Positions 1 through 6,397 of a DNA stretch of 7,115 nucleotides are shown one piece after another. The position numbers were made by a program, and so were the translations under genes. Position 1 is the stretch's first letter. Each line of letters starts with the position of its first letter. A model generated the notes under the pieces. That model saw only the letters and a list, made by a program, of their open reading frames with translations, did no database searches and was not told where the DNA came from. The stretch spans positions 1 to 7,115 of the forward strand of contig CANLHC010000042.1 of assembly GCA_947490625.1 (NCBI GenBank), written 5' to 3'. This DNA comes from Candidatus Nanopelagicaceae bacterium. GTDB lineage: Bacteria > Actinomycetota > Actinomycetes > Nanopelagicales > Nanopelagicaceae.

Positions 1-243
1 CGCCGCGTTGTTAGCGTTGATAAATCTCCTTCAGGACGTGAACGTCATGATGAAAAGATAACCGTTTATCTTTCACCAGATGAGCTCTTCGATTTAGATC
101 AGGCACGTCTTTCACTCAGAGGAGATCTCGGTCTTGCCGTTGACCGCGGTCGTATTGTTCGCGAATCGATCGCGGTAATAATTGCTGATCTTGAACAAAA
201 GGGTGATCAAAGTATTCTTGCGCGACGTCTTCGCGGAATCTAA
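1..243 (+). CDS. Conserved actinobacterial hypothetical protein, C-terminal part (5'-truncated by the window edge)
   Basis: An open frame of 80 codons runs from the first base to a TAA at 241-243; the start lies outside the window. The visible part begins with a charged, probably flexible stretch, followed by a short beta-like segment (ITVYLS, about residues 20-25). Two probable helices follow, containing DLDQARLSLRG, VDRGRIVRESIAVIIADLE and the terminal ARRLRG. From memory, the VDRGRIVRE...LADLE...RRLRG pattern is a conserved small family found in actinobacteria near xerD and the parA-scpA-scpB genes, sometimes mislabelled as cobyrinic acid synthase because of its ParA neighbour. A beta strand followed by two helices would suit a ribbon-helix-helix-like DNA-binding fold, but that is inference. 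It converges on xerD with only 3 bp between stop codons. Coding status is secure; function is unknown. Confidence 0.75.
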   Translation, partial: RRVVSVDKSPSGRERHDEKITVYLSPDELFDLDQARLSLRGDLGLAVDRGRIVRESIAVIIADLEQKGDQSILARRLRGI

Positions 244-246
244 TTC

Positions 247-1170
247 TTATTGCGCTCTCGGATGCGCGCTGGCATAGCTCTGACGCAATCGATCTATAGT
301 GACAAGTGTGTAAATCTGAGTTGTCGTCACCGAAGAGTGGCCAAGTAGCTCCTGGACTACACGAATGTCGGCACCACCATCGAGTAGATGTGTCGCATAT
401 GAATGTCGTAGCGCATGGGGGCTCACCTTACTTTCGAGTCCACACGCCTTCGCTGCTTCACTGACTATCGTCCAGGCACTCTGTCTTGAGATTCTTCCGC
501 CTCTCGAATTCAAGAAGAGAGCGCCATCGTCACGGTGCGCGTGTGTGGCTAAAGATGGACGCAACCTCACTAGATAATTATCGAGTGCGTGCAGTGCAAA
601 GCTTCCGATCGGGACGATTCTCTCCTTAGAACCCTTTCCGCGAAGCTTGATTGTTTGGATAGTCTCATCATCATTGGTGATCTTCGCAAGATCGCTCAGG
701 TTTACTCCAATGATTTCGGAGACTCGACCACCAGTTGAGTACAGGAGTTCTACAAGTGCAATATCTCGCAACGAATGTGCGCTACTTAATGAACCTGAGC
801 TACTGATCAGCTGCGTGATCTCATCAATCGACAGCGCCTTGGGTAGCTTCCTAGCGATACGGTGAGAAGTAATCTCCCCTGTTGGAAGGTTAAGAGAGAG
901 CTCTCTAGCACAATAGATGAGAAAAGATTTCACTGTCGAATTAGTGCGATTGATACTAGAAATTGCCAGAGACCGATCGCGTAGCGATACCTCAAAGTCA
1001 ATCAACGTTTGAGCGGTTACGTTCTCCAAACCAACATCTTCGCGTTCTAGAAAAGTGAGAAAGTAGGAAAGATCTCGCGAGTAGGAAGAAATCGTATTCT
1101 CGGAAAGCCCGCGTTCGACGCGCAAATGATCTATAAATGACGAACGTGCGTCTCTACCCTCGTGATTCAA
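247..1170 (-). CDS. xerD: Site-specific tyrosine recombinase XerD
   Basis: XerD is one half of the XerC/XerD recombinase that resolves chromosome dimers at dif during division, acting in the cytoplasm. The 307-residue length is typical. Residues about 8-95 form the SAM-like N-terminal core-binding domain (VERGLSENTISSYSRDL). Residues about 108-300 form the catalytic domain. All catalytic residues are visible: R149 (STGGRVSE), K179 (RGKGSKER), H252 and R255 (PHALRHSYATH), H278 (LLGHSS) and the nucleophile Y287 (QIYT). The start is TTG at 1168-1170, inside the 3' end of pyrG (17-bp overlap), with a weak AGG six bases upstream. No ATG or GTG gives an intact N-terminal domain; another TTG at codon 16 would cut into it. 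The choice of XerD over XerC rests on gene context and the IYT active site and is fairly but not fully certain. It is probably the last gene of the operon. Confidence 0.93.
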   Translation of the reverse strand: MNHEGRDARSSFIDHLRVERGLSENTISSYSRDLSYFLTFLEREDVGLENVTAQTLIDFEVSLRDRSLAISSINRTNSTVKSFLIYCARELSLNLPTGEITSHRIARKLPKALSIDEITQLISSSGSLSSAHSLRDIALVELLYSTGGRVSEIIGVNLSDLAKITNDDETIQTIKLRGKGSKERIVPIGSFALHALDNYLVRLRPSLATHAHRDDGALFLNSRGGRISRQSAWTIVSEAAKACGLESKVSPHALRHSYATHLLDGGADIRVVQELLGHSSVTTTQIYTLVTIDRLRQSYASAHPRAQ

Positions 1171-2788
1171 TTGCGGCCTGGATTAATCCGATAAACAGAG
1201 GATGCGGCCTTGTTGGCCGTGACCTCAACTCAGGATGGGCTTGTGTCCCTACATAATATGGATGCACTGCCTTCGGCAATTCCACAAACTCCACAAGATC
1301 TAACTCAGTATTGAGTCCCGAAAAGATCAACCCAGCATCTGAAATCGCCTTGCGATATTCATTGTTGACTTCATAACGATGACGATGTCGCTCAGAGATA
1401 GATGATGCGTTGTACACCTGCGACACTATTGATCCAGGCAAGAGTTCTGCCTGATAAAGACCAAGGCGCATTGTTCCGCCCATATCCGCATCTCCTGCAA
1501 TCACATCTTCTTGTCCAGCCATTGTCGCGATCACGTGCGTTCCGTTCTCCGGATCAAACTCGGCAGAATTGGCATCTTTAATTCCAGCTAGATTTCGAGC
1601 CGCCTCGATCACCATACATTGCAAACCAAGACACAAACCTAACGTTGGAATCTTCTTTTCGCGGGCGTATTTGAGTGCTCCAAGTTTTCCATCAATGCCG
1701 CGTATTCCAAATCCACCAGGAACACAAATGGCATCAACCTCTGAAAGGGCAGCTTCTGCTCCTGCTGGAGTTGCACACTGATCACTCGGAACCCATACCA
1801 ATTCAATCTTTGCATTATTTGCAAAGCCGCCTGCTCGTAGCGCTTCAGATACCGAGAGATATGCATCAGGAAGATCAATGTATTTTCCGACCAGGGCAAC
1901 TTTAACGTGGTGCTTTGGCTGATGAACTTTAACTAGAAGCTCATCCCATTCTCCCCATACGACGTCATGACCACCCAAGCTCAGACGATCCACAACGTAC
2001 TTATCTAAGCCTTCGCTAAATAAAACTTTAGGAATATCGTAGATACTCGGTGCATCCACCGCTGCGACAACCGCCTCGACATCGACGTCACACATCAGTG
2101 AGATCTTCTTTTTGATTGAATCTGGAATAGGCCGATCGGATCGGAGAACTACAGCATCGGGTGCAATACCAATACTGCGAAGAGCTGCAACGCTGTGCTG
2201 AGTTGGCTTTGTCTTTAACTCCCCAGAAGGTCCAATATAAGGAACCAATGAGATATGAAGATAGAAAACGTTGTCGCGACCCACTTCTTGACGTAATTGA
2301 CGTGCTGCCTCTAGAAATGGTTGTGACTCAATATCTCCAACAGTTCCGCCGATTTCTGTAATGACAACATCAATATCCGGTGCCGCCATCGCACGAATTC
2401 GCTCTTTAATCTCATTGGTGATGTGAGGAATAACTTGAACGGTTTCGCCTAAATATTCACCGCGTCTTTCACGAGCAATGACGCGCGAATACACCTGACC
2501 TGTGGTGACATTTGCCGAACCATGAAGATTGCGATCGAGAAAACGTTCATAATGGCCGATATCTAAATCTGTCTCAGAGCCATCATCGGTAACAAAGACT
2601 TCACCGTGCTGGAAAGGGTTCATCGTTCCTGGATCAACGTTGAGATAGGGATCCAGTTTCTGCATTGTTACCCGGATTCCACGCGAAACCAGGAGTCTTC
2701 CGAGGCTAGATGCTGTGAGTCCTTTGCCTAAACTTGAGGCGACTCCCCCAGTGACGAAAATATGCTTAGTTACATGCACTTGGCCCAT
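1154..2788 (-). CDS. pyrG: CTP synthase (glutamine-hydrolysing)
   Basis: PyrG makes CTP from UTP, ATP and glutamine, the last step of de novo pyrimidine nucleotide synthesis, in the cytoplasm. From the preferred ATG it has 544 residues, close to the 545 of the E. coli enzyme. The N-terminal amidoligase domain (about 1-270) shows the P-loop SSLGKGLTA (18-26), the stretch from KLDPYLNVDPGTMNPF to DIGHYERF, and EIGGTVGDIES. The C-terminal class I glutamine amidotransferase domain (about 295-540) has the oxyanion-hole motif PGGFG, the nucleophile C386 (LGLCLGLQ), and the H518/E520 pair in GTQAHPELRSRPTRPHPLF, an actinobacterial-looking version of that motif. A TTG at 2795-2797 would add three residues, but the upstream AGG is only one base from it and ten from the ATG, so the ATG is preferred. 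The gene sits 25 bp after recN and overlaps xerD by 17 bp. Confidence 0.97.
   Translation of the reverse strand: MGQVHVTKHIFVTGGVASSLGKGLTASSLGRLLVSRGIRVTMQKLDPYLNVDPGTMNPFQHGEVFVTDDGSETDLDIGHYERFLDRNLHGSANVTTGQVYSRVIARERRGEYLGETVQVIPHITNEIKERIRAMAAPDIDVVITEIGGTVGDIESQPFLEAARQLRQEVGRDNVFYLHISLVPYIGPSGELKTKPTQHSVAALRSIGIAPDAVVLRSDRPIPDSIKKKISLMCDVDVEAVVAAVDAPSIYDIPKVLFSEGLDKYVVDRLSLGGHDVVWGEWDELLVKVHQPKHHVKVALVGKYIDLPDAYLSVSEALRAGGFANNAKIELVWVPSDQCATPAGAEAALSEVDAICVPGGFGIRGIDGKLGALKYAREKKIPTLGLCLGLQCMVIEAARNLAGIKDANSAEFDPENGTHVIATMAGQEDVIAGDADMGGTMRLGLYQAELLPGSIVSQVYNASSISERHRHRYEVNNEYRKAISDAGLIFSGLNTELDLVEFVELPKAVHPYYVGTQAHPELRSRPTRPHPLFIGLIQAAIESRG
1177..1179 (-). promoter_or_regulatory. Weak ribosome-binding site for the xerD TTG start
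   Basis: On the minus strand an AGG triplet lies six bases before the TTG at 1168-1170, within the pyrG coding sequence. It is the only Shine-Dalgarno-like element near that start. Together with the TTG codon it suggests modest XerD translation, coupled to pyrG. Confidence 0.4.
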
Positions 2789-2798
2789 GGAAGACAAA

Positions 2799-2801
2799 CC
2801 T
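2799..2801 (-). promoter_or_regulatory. Ribosome-binding site deciding the pyrG start
   Basis: An AGG in the short recN-pyrG gap (minus strand context TGATAGGTTTG) lies ten bases before ATG 2786-2788 but only one base before TTG 2795-2797. The spacing favours the ATG. Confidence 0.45.
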
Positions 2802-2813
2802 ATCAGTAAAAAG

Positions 2814-4538
2814 CTACTGATTACGTAAGGCTAGGAGCTCGCTCGCGTGTTCTTGAGCGCTGAGCGATTCATCAAGACCTGCCAGCATGCGCGCGATCTC
2901 ACCCACCCGGCCTTGATCAGTGAGTTCAGTGACGCCCGAGGCGACAATCTGACCATCACTATCTTTAGCAACAACAAAATGGCGATCGGCCCACGCGGCT
3001 ACCTGCGGTAAATGTGTCACCACAATGACCTGTGCATGTTGTGAAAGAGCGTGCAATCTGCGACCTACTTCGATTGCTGCCTTTCCACCAACTCCAGCAT
3101 CGACCTCGTCGAAAATATAAGTACCTACAGGCGCTGATGCGGCAATGACAACTTCTAGAGCGAGCATGATGCGAGACATTTCACCGCCAGATGCACCTTT
3201 ACCCAAACCAACTTTAGGAGCATCGCGATGACCTTGTATCGACATCGACACCTCATCACACCCAGTTGTCGTGAAATCACTTTCTTTGAGCGCTCCGCCG
3301 TAATTAACTGTGAGAACATCTGCATGAAAAATTGTGTGAGGCATTGATAGCGCCGAAATTTCCTTTGTCACGAGTGCGCTGAGACTCTTCGCTGCCTTTA
3401 CTCGCTCGCTACTAACTGCCTGGGCTGCAACAAGAAGATTCGCCTTAATCTCAGAAAGTTCTTTCTCGATCGCCGAGATCCGTTCCTGGCCACCTGAAAG
3501 ATCGGCAATGGTCTCCTTGGCATTTTTTACACGAATAGCTATCAGCGCCATCTCTTCATCTACTGATCCAGTGCCTCCCCATTTCTTCACAAAGCTAGCG
3601 ATAGAGGCCTTGCGTTCATTGAGAAAATCAAGGCGCTTTGGATCTGCTTCAAGGCTAGCAAGATAAGAAGCAAGTGAGCCATGCGCGTCATCAACCAGGA
3701 AGAAGCTCTCGGCGATCGATGATGAAATTTCATCGAGAGCGGGGTCTTTCCCCTTAGCGTTCTCTAGGAATTTTCGTACGGTTCCTAGAACGGTAAGCGC
3801 GCCCGCGTCTTCATCACCGAGTGCTTGGAAGGCACCAGCGGCTGCAACACGCAAATCTTCAACGCTGGCCAGTTTTCGAATCTCATCCTCAATCGCTGCG
3901 TACTCATCTCGAACTGGTTTGAGCGATGACCATTGTTGAGTGAGCGCTTCTAGAGAAGTAATCTGGCTATCTCGTTCAGATGCGTGGCTCAGCAGTGACT
4001 TCAACTTTGCTTTCAGATCGTTGTATTGCTGGAAAATCTCTAAGTACGTGGTGAGCTTGTGATGCAACGGTGCACCAGCAAATAAATCTAAAAGCTCTCG
4101 CTGTCTGGTGCTCTTTACGATATGCGTATTGGCAGATTGGCCGTGGATTGCAATCAGTGGCTCTGTAATCTCACTCAGCGCTGAAGCAGTAACCGTCGTT
4201 CCAGATGCAGTCGCCTTGCTCTTTCCATCGTTATTAACTGTACGAGAAAGAATAATTGAACCATCTTCAATAAACCCGCCACGATCTTCTATCGTCGCTC
4301 TCAGAGATTCGGGAATCGAGAAAGTTGCCGATGCAACGAGTCGCTCACTCCCATGGCGGACCAGCGCGCTATCTGATTTCGAACCTAGTAATAGAGAGAG
4401 TGCGGTAAGGATCATTGTCTTTCCAGCACCGGTTTCGCCGGTCAGGACATTAAGTCCTTTACTGAGTTCGAGTGAGCTCGAATCGATGATCCCTAAGTTT
4501 CGGATTGAGATCTCTTCTAGATAGGAGCGTTCACTCAC
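2814..4538 (-). CDS. recN: DNA repair protein RecN, SMC-like ATPase
   Basis: RecN is a cohesin/SMC-like ATPase that acts with RecA in double-strand break repair. From the preferred GTG it has 574 residues, normal for the family. The N-terminal half-ATPase begins with ISIRNLGIIDSSSLEL and carries Walker A GETGAGKT (34-41) and the family motif IAIHGQS (about 130-136). A predominantly helical, probably coiled-coil middle (about 160-395) follows. The C-terminal half-ATPase has the signature GASGGEMSR (448-456), Walker B TYIFDEVDAGVGG (473-485) and VTHLPQVAAWAD. An upstream TTG at 4551-4553 would add five residues, but GTG 4536-4538 has an AAGGA seven bases before it. That start overlaps the nadK stop (GTGAGTGA), implying translational coupling. 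I see no LexA-type GAAC-N4-GTTC element in the roughly 110 bases upstream, so SOS control from a dedicated promoter is not apparent. Confidence 0.96.
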   Translation of the reverse strand: MSERSYLEEISIRNLGIIDSSSLELSKGLNVLTGETGAGKTMILTALSLLLGSKSDSALVRHGSERLVASATFSIPESLRATIEDRGGFIEDGSIILSRTVNNDGKSKATASGTTVTASALSEITEPLIAIHGQSANTHIVKSTRQRELLDLFAGAPLHHKLTTYLEIFQQYNDLKAKLKSLLSHASERDSQITSLEALTQQWSSLKPVRDEYAAIEDEIRKLASVEDLRVAAAGAFQALGDEDAGALTVLGTVRKFLENAKGKDPALDEISSSIAESFFLVDDAHGSLASYLASLEADPKRLDFLNERKASIASFVKKWGGTGSVDEEMALIAIRVKNAKETIADLSGGQERISAIEKELSEIKANLLVAAQAVSSERVKAAKSLSALVTKEISALSMPHTIFHADVLTVNYGGALKESDFTTTGCDEVSMSIQGHRDAPKVGLGKGASGGEMSRIMLALEVVIAASAPVGTYIFDEVDAGVGGKAAIEVGRRLHALSQHAQVIVVTHLPQVAAWADRHFVVAKDSDGQIVASGVTELTDQGRVGEIARMLAGLDESLSAQEHASELLALRNQ

Positions 4539-5388
4539 CACGCCATCCTTCAACTGGCAACTTAAACTTTGCCACGAGACGATCTGTAAAGAGTGTCTGC
4601 TTCACGTGTGCGAGCAATACATCAGTTGCGCCACCGGTGATATGCACTCGATCGCCCTCGGCAAGACTGAACTCTCTCAGCGCATCAGCAGAGAGAGTTG
4701 CTTTTGCAGATTCTATTTCAACGACAATTTCAGATTGTGGCGAAATCACCATAGGTCGAGCAAAGAGGGCATGTGCACTGATAGGAAGAAGTACTACCGC
4801 ATCAAGATTTGGCCACAAAATAGGGCCGCCGGCCGAGAATGCATATGCCGTTGATCCTGTTGGTGTGGCTGCAATCAGACCATCACAACCCCAACGCGAA
4901 AGAGGACGATGATCTACCTGGACAAGTAACTCGACCATAGTGCTCTCAGCTCGAGCGATGGTGACTTCGTTGAGAGCCCAACCCGAAGTGATCTCGCTAC
5001 CTTTTCTATCCACTGAATAGCTTAGAAGCATTCGAGGATCAATGGTGTAGCTCTTAGCAATAACACTTGCAGCAACAGCATCGAAAGATAGTTTTTCAAC
5101 CTCTGCCATAAACCCTACGTGGCCAAGATTAACGCCGAGCAATGGAATTCCACGAGGACTTGAGATCTCAGCTCCACGCAAGATTGTTCCATCTCCACCT
5201 AAAACAATAACTATTTCGGCTTCAGGAAGATCTTCCATCGCTACCTTTTGCAGTCCATTGATAGTGACATCAGAGGCGGTAGAGCATAGAAAATCTGCAG
5301 CGTTAAGCAACGATGTCAATGTCGTTGCTGCCTTCACCGCTTCATCACGAGTGGCATTGATAACAAGTATCGCGCTACGAGAACTCAT
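4531..5388 (-). CDS. nadK: NAD kinase (ATP/polyphosphate-dependent family)
   Basis: NadK phosphorylates NAD to NADP, the only known route to NADP in most bacteria, in the cytoplasm. The 285-residue product shows the diagnostic GGDGT (64-68), followed by the GVNLGHVGFMAEVE region, then LNEVTIAR (139-146) and the substrate-binding run from CDG (168) through TPTGSTAYAFSAGGPI (ending at 190), then ISAHALFARP. Actinobacterial members can often use polyphosphate as well as ATP; nothing here decides that. The usual late DG of this family appears as DA (SADALREF, 233-240), a mild deviation outside the core motifs. The ATG overlaps the tlyA stop in TAATG, and a strong GAAGGGA lies eight bases upstream. 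At its 3' end the stop overlaps the recN GTG. Both junctions point to coupled translation. The position between tlyA and recN is the standard actinobacterial arrangement. Confidence 0.96.
   Translation of the reverse strand: MSSRSAILVINATRDEAVKAATTLTSLLNAADFLCSTASDVTINGLQKVAMEDLPEAEIVIVLGGDGTILRGAEISSPRGIPLLGVNLGHVGFMAEVEKLSFDAVAASVIAKSYTIDPRMLLSYSVDRKGSEITSGWALNEVTIARAESTMVELLVQVDHRPLSRWGCDGLIAATPTGSTAYAFSAGGPILWPNLDAVVLLPISAHALFARPMVISPQSEIVVEIESAKATLSADALREFSLAEGDRVHITGGATDVLLAHVKQTLFTDRLVAKFKLPVEGWRGE
4546..4550 (-). promoter_or_regulatory. Ribosome-binding site deciding the recN start
   Basis: AAGGA on the minus strand lies inside the end of nadK, seven bases before GTG 4536-4538. A TTG at 4551-4553 lies upstream of this site and has no comparable element of its own, so the GTG is the likelier start. 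Confidence 0.65.
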
Positions 5389-6176
5389 TAGGCAGGTCCC
5401 TTCTCAATTGCGATATCAAGTTCGGCTTCACTGATTGCCGGTGCGCCTCGTCTTAACCATAGGAAGTATTCAACATTACCTGCCGGGCCCGGCAATGGAC
5501 TCGCCGCTATTCCCATTGTGCCAAGTCCGACATCGTATGCAGATTGTGCAACATCTAAGACTGCACTACGCCTAAGGGCAGGATCACGAACTACGCCACC
5601 TGCACCAAGACGCTCTCTACCCACTTCAAATTGAGGTTTGACCATAAGGAGAAAATCCGCAGAAGATTTCGAAACAGCTGCCAGAGCCGGAAGTACGAGT
5701 GAGAGGGAGATAAAGGAGAGATCTGCAACAACGATATCAACGTCATCACCGACCATTTCGCCGGTGAGATGACGAATATTGGTGCGATCTAGAATCACAA
5801 CCTTCTCGTTACTGCGTAGCTCCCACGCTAATTGACCGTAGCCAACATCAACGGCGATAACTTTTCGCGCGCCTCTTCGCAAAAGAACATCGGTAAAACC
5901 ACCAGTGGATGCACCGGCATCAAGACAGACTTTTCCATCAATAACGACTTCGGTGAAGACATCTAGCGCTCCGGCCAATTTATGCCCTCCGCGGGAGACA
6001 AAGTCATCACGTTTACCCGCAAGCACAATAGATGTTTGGGCATCGACCTGAGTTGCCGGCTTTGTTGCAGGAATTCCATTAACTAGCACTGATCGAGATT
6101 CAATGAGATCTGCCGCTTGTTCGCGAGAGCGCGCAAGTTCACGACGAACTAGCTCTGCATCAAGTCGGGTCTTCAT
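5388..6176 (-). CDS. tlyA: TlyA-family rRNA (cytidine-2'-O)-methyltransferase
   Basis: TlyA proteins methylate ribose 2'-OH groups of cytidines in 23S rRNA and, in some subtypes, 16S rRNA. In mycobacteria loss of this modification gives capreomycin resistance. The older name haemolysin A is misleading. The 262-residue product has an N-terminal S4 RNA-binding domain (about 1-55, RLDAELVRRELARSREQA) and an FtsJ-like SAM-dependent domain. Visible motifs are SRGGHKL (61-67), the SAM loop DAGASTGGF (86-94), DVGYGQLAW, ADLSFIS (151-157), VKPQFEVG (179-186) and NVEYFLWLR (234-242). The expected K-D-K-E set is K66, D152, K180 and E236. The interdomain linker reads DDFV where M. tuberculosis, as I recall, has RAWV. 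The ATG at 6174-6176 has a purine-rich GAGAG about eight bases upstream. The gene overlaps nadK by one base and follows a 58-residue ORF after 44 bp. Confidence 0.95.
   Translation of the reverse strand: MKTRLDAELVRRELARSREQAADLIESRSVLVNGIPATKPATQVDAQTSIVLAGKRDDFVSRGGHKLAGALDVFTEVVIDGKVCLDAGASTGGFTDVLLRRGARKVIAVDVGYGQLAWELRSNEKVVILDRTNIRHLTGEMVGDDVDIVVADLSFISLSLVLPALAAVSKSSADFLLMVKPQFEVGRERLGAGGVVRDPALRRSAVLDVAQSAYDVGLGTMGIAASPLPGPAGNVEYFLWLRRGAPAISEAELDIAIEKGPA
5397..5403 (-). promoter_or_regulatory. Strong ribosome-binding site for nadK inside tlyA
   Basis: GAAGGGA on the minus strand lies eight bases before the nadK ATG and doubles as the last tlyA codons (E-K-G). With the TAATG junction it supports both reinitiation and independent initiation at nadK. 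Confidence 0.7.
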
Positions 6177-6220
6177 TGGTTGATCTCTCTCTTTACTTCT
6201 ACTGTGGCCTGTATCTGGAG

Positions 6221-6397
6221 TTAGAGACCATCGATACTTGAAAGTGCTTCTTGCAATTTTCCGTGAAGCGCTTCAAATCGTGCTGAGTGCTCACTCAGAT
6301 CACTCGAATCGATATGTGCAAGCTCTGCTTTGACTTCTTCGACAAGGGTGAGTTCACCACCAACGATCTCTGTGCCCTCTTCTTGAAAATCACTCAT
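6221..6397 (-). CDS. Small acidic 58-residue conserved actinobacterial protein upstream of tlyA
   Basis: This short ORF encodes 58 residues from ATG 6395-6397 to TAA 6221-6223. Its ATG overlaps the upstream gene's TGA in ATGA, a typical coupled junction, and AAGG lies ten bases upstream within that gene. The product is strongly acidic: 14 Asp/Glu against 3 Lys/Arg. The second half (about 22-56, VKAELAHIDSSDLSEHSARF then LHGKLQEALSSIDGL) looks like a helical hairpin. From memory, the pattern ID..DL.EH...FE.LH..LQ.AL..ID matches small actinobacterial proteins encoded just before tlyA, where M. tuberculosis has a similarly small ORF (Rv1693). There is no signal peptide, membrane segment or cysteine. 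The function is unknown. Position, overlap and the recognisable pattern make it a real gene rather than chance. Confidence 0.8.
   Translation of the reverse strand: MSDFQEEGTEIVGGELTLVEEVKAELAHIDSSDLSEHSARFEALHGKLQEALSSIDGL

Noticed and set aside
221..246. Hairpins at the xerD/partial-gene junction as an intrinsic terminator
   Set aside because: Stems are only 4-5 bp (CGCGA/TCGCG and GAAT/ATTC) and lie partly within coding sequence. There is no run of T residues after them on either strand.
1639..1905. Short ORFs on both strands inside pyrG
   Set aside because: They overlap the conserved glutaminase half of pyrG, with compositions and translations unlike any known protein.
4108..4912. Two long plus-strand ORFs (4108-4524 and 4505-4912)
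   Set aside because: They lie antisense to recN and nadK, whose motifs are unmistakable in their own frames. The translations show no recognisable domain.
5388..6176. Haemolysin function for TlyA
   Set aside because: The S4 plus FtsJ-like architecture and the complete K-D-K-E set mark an rRNA methyltransferase. There is no signal peptide or pore-forming segment.
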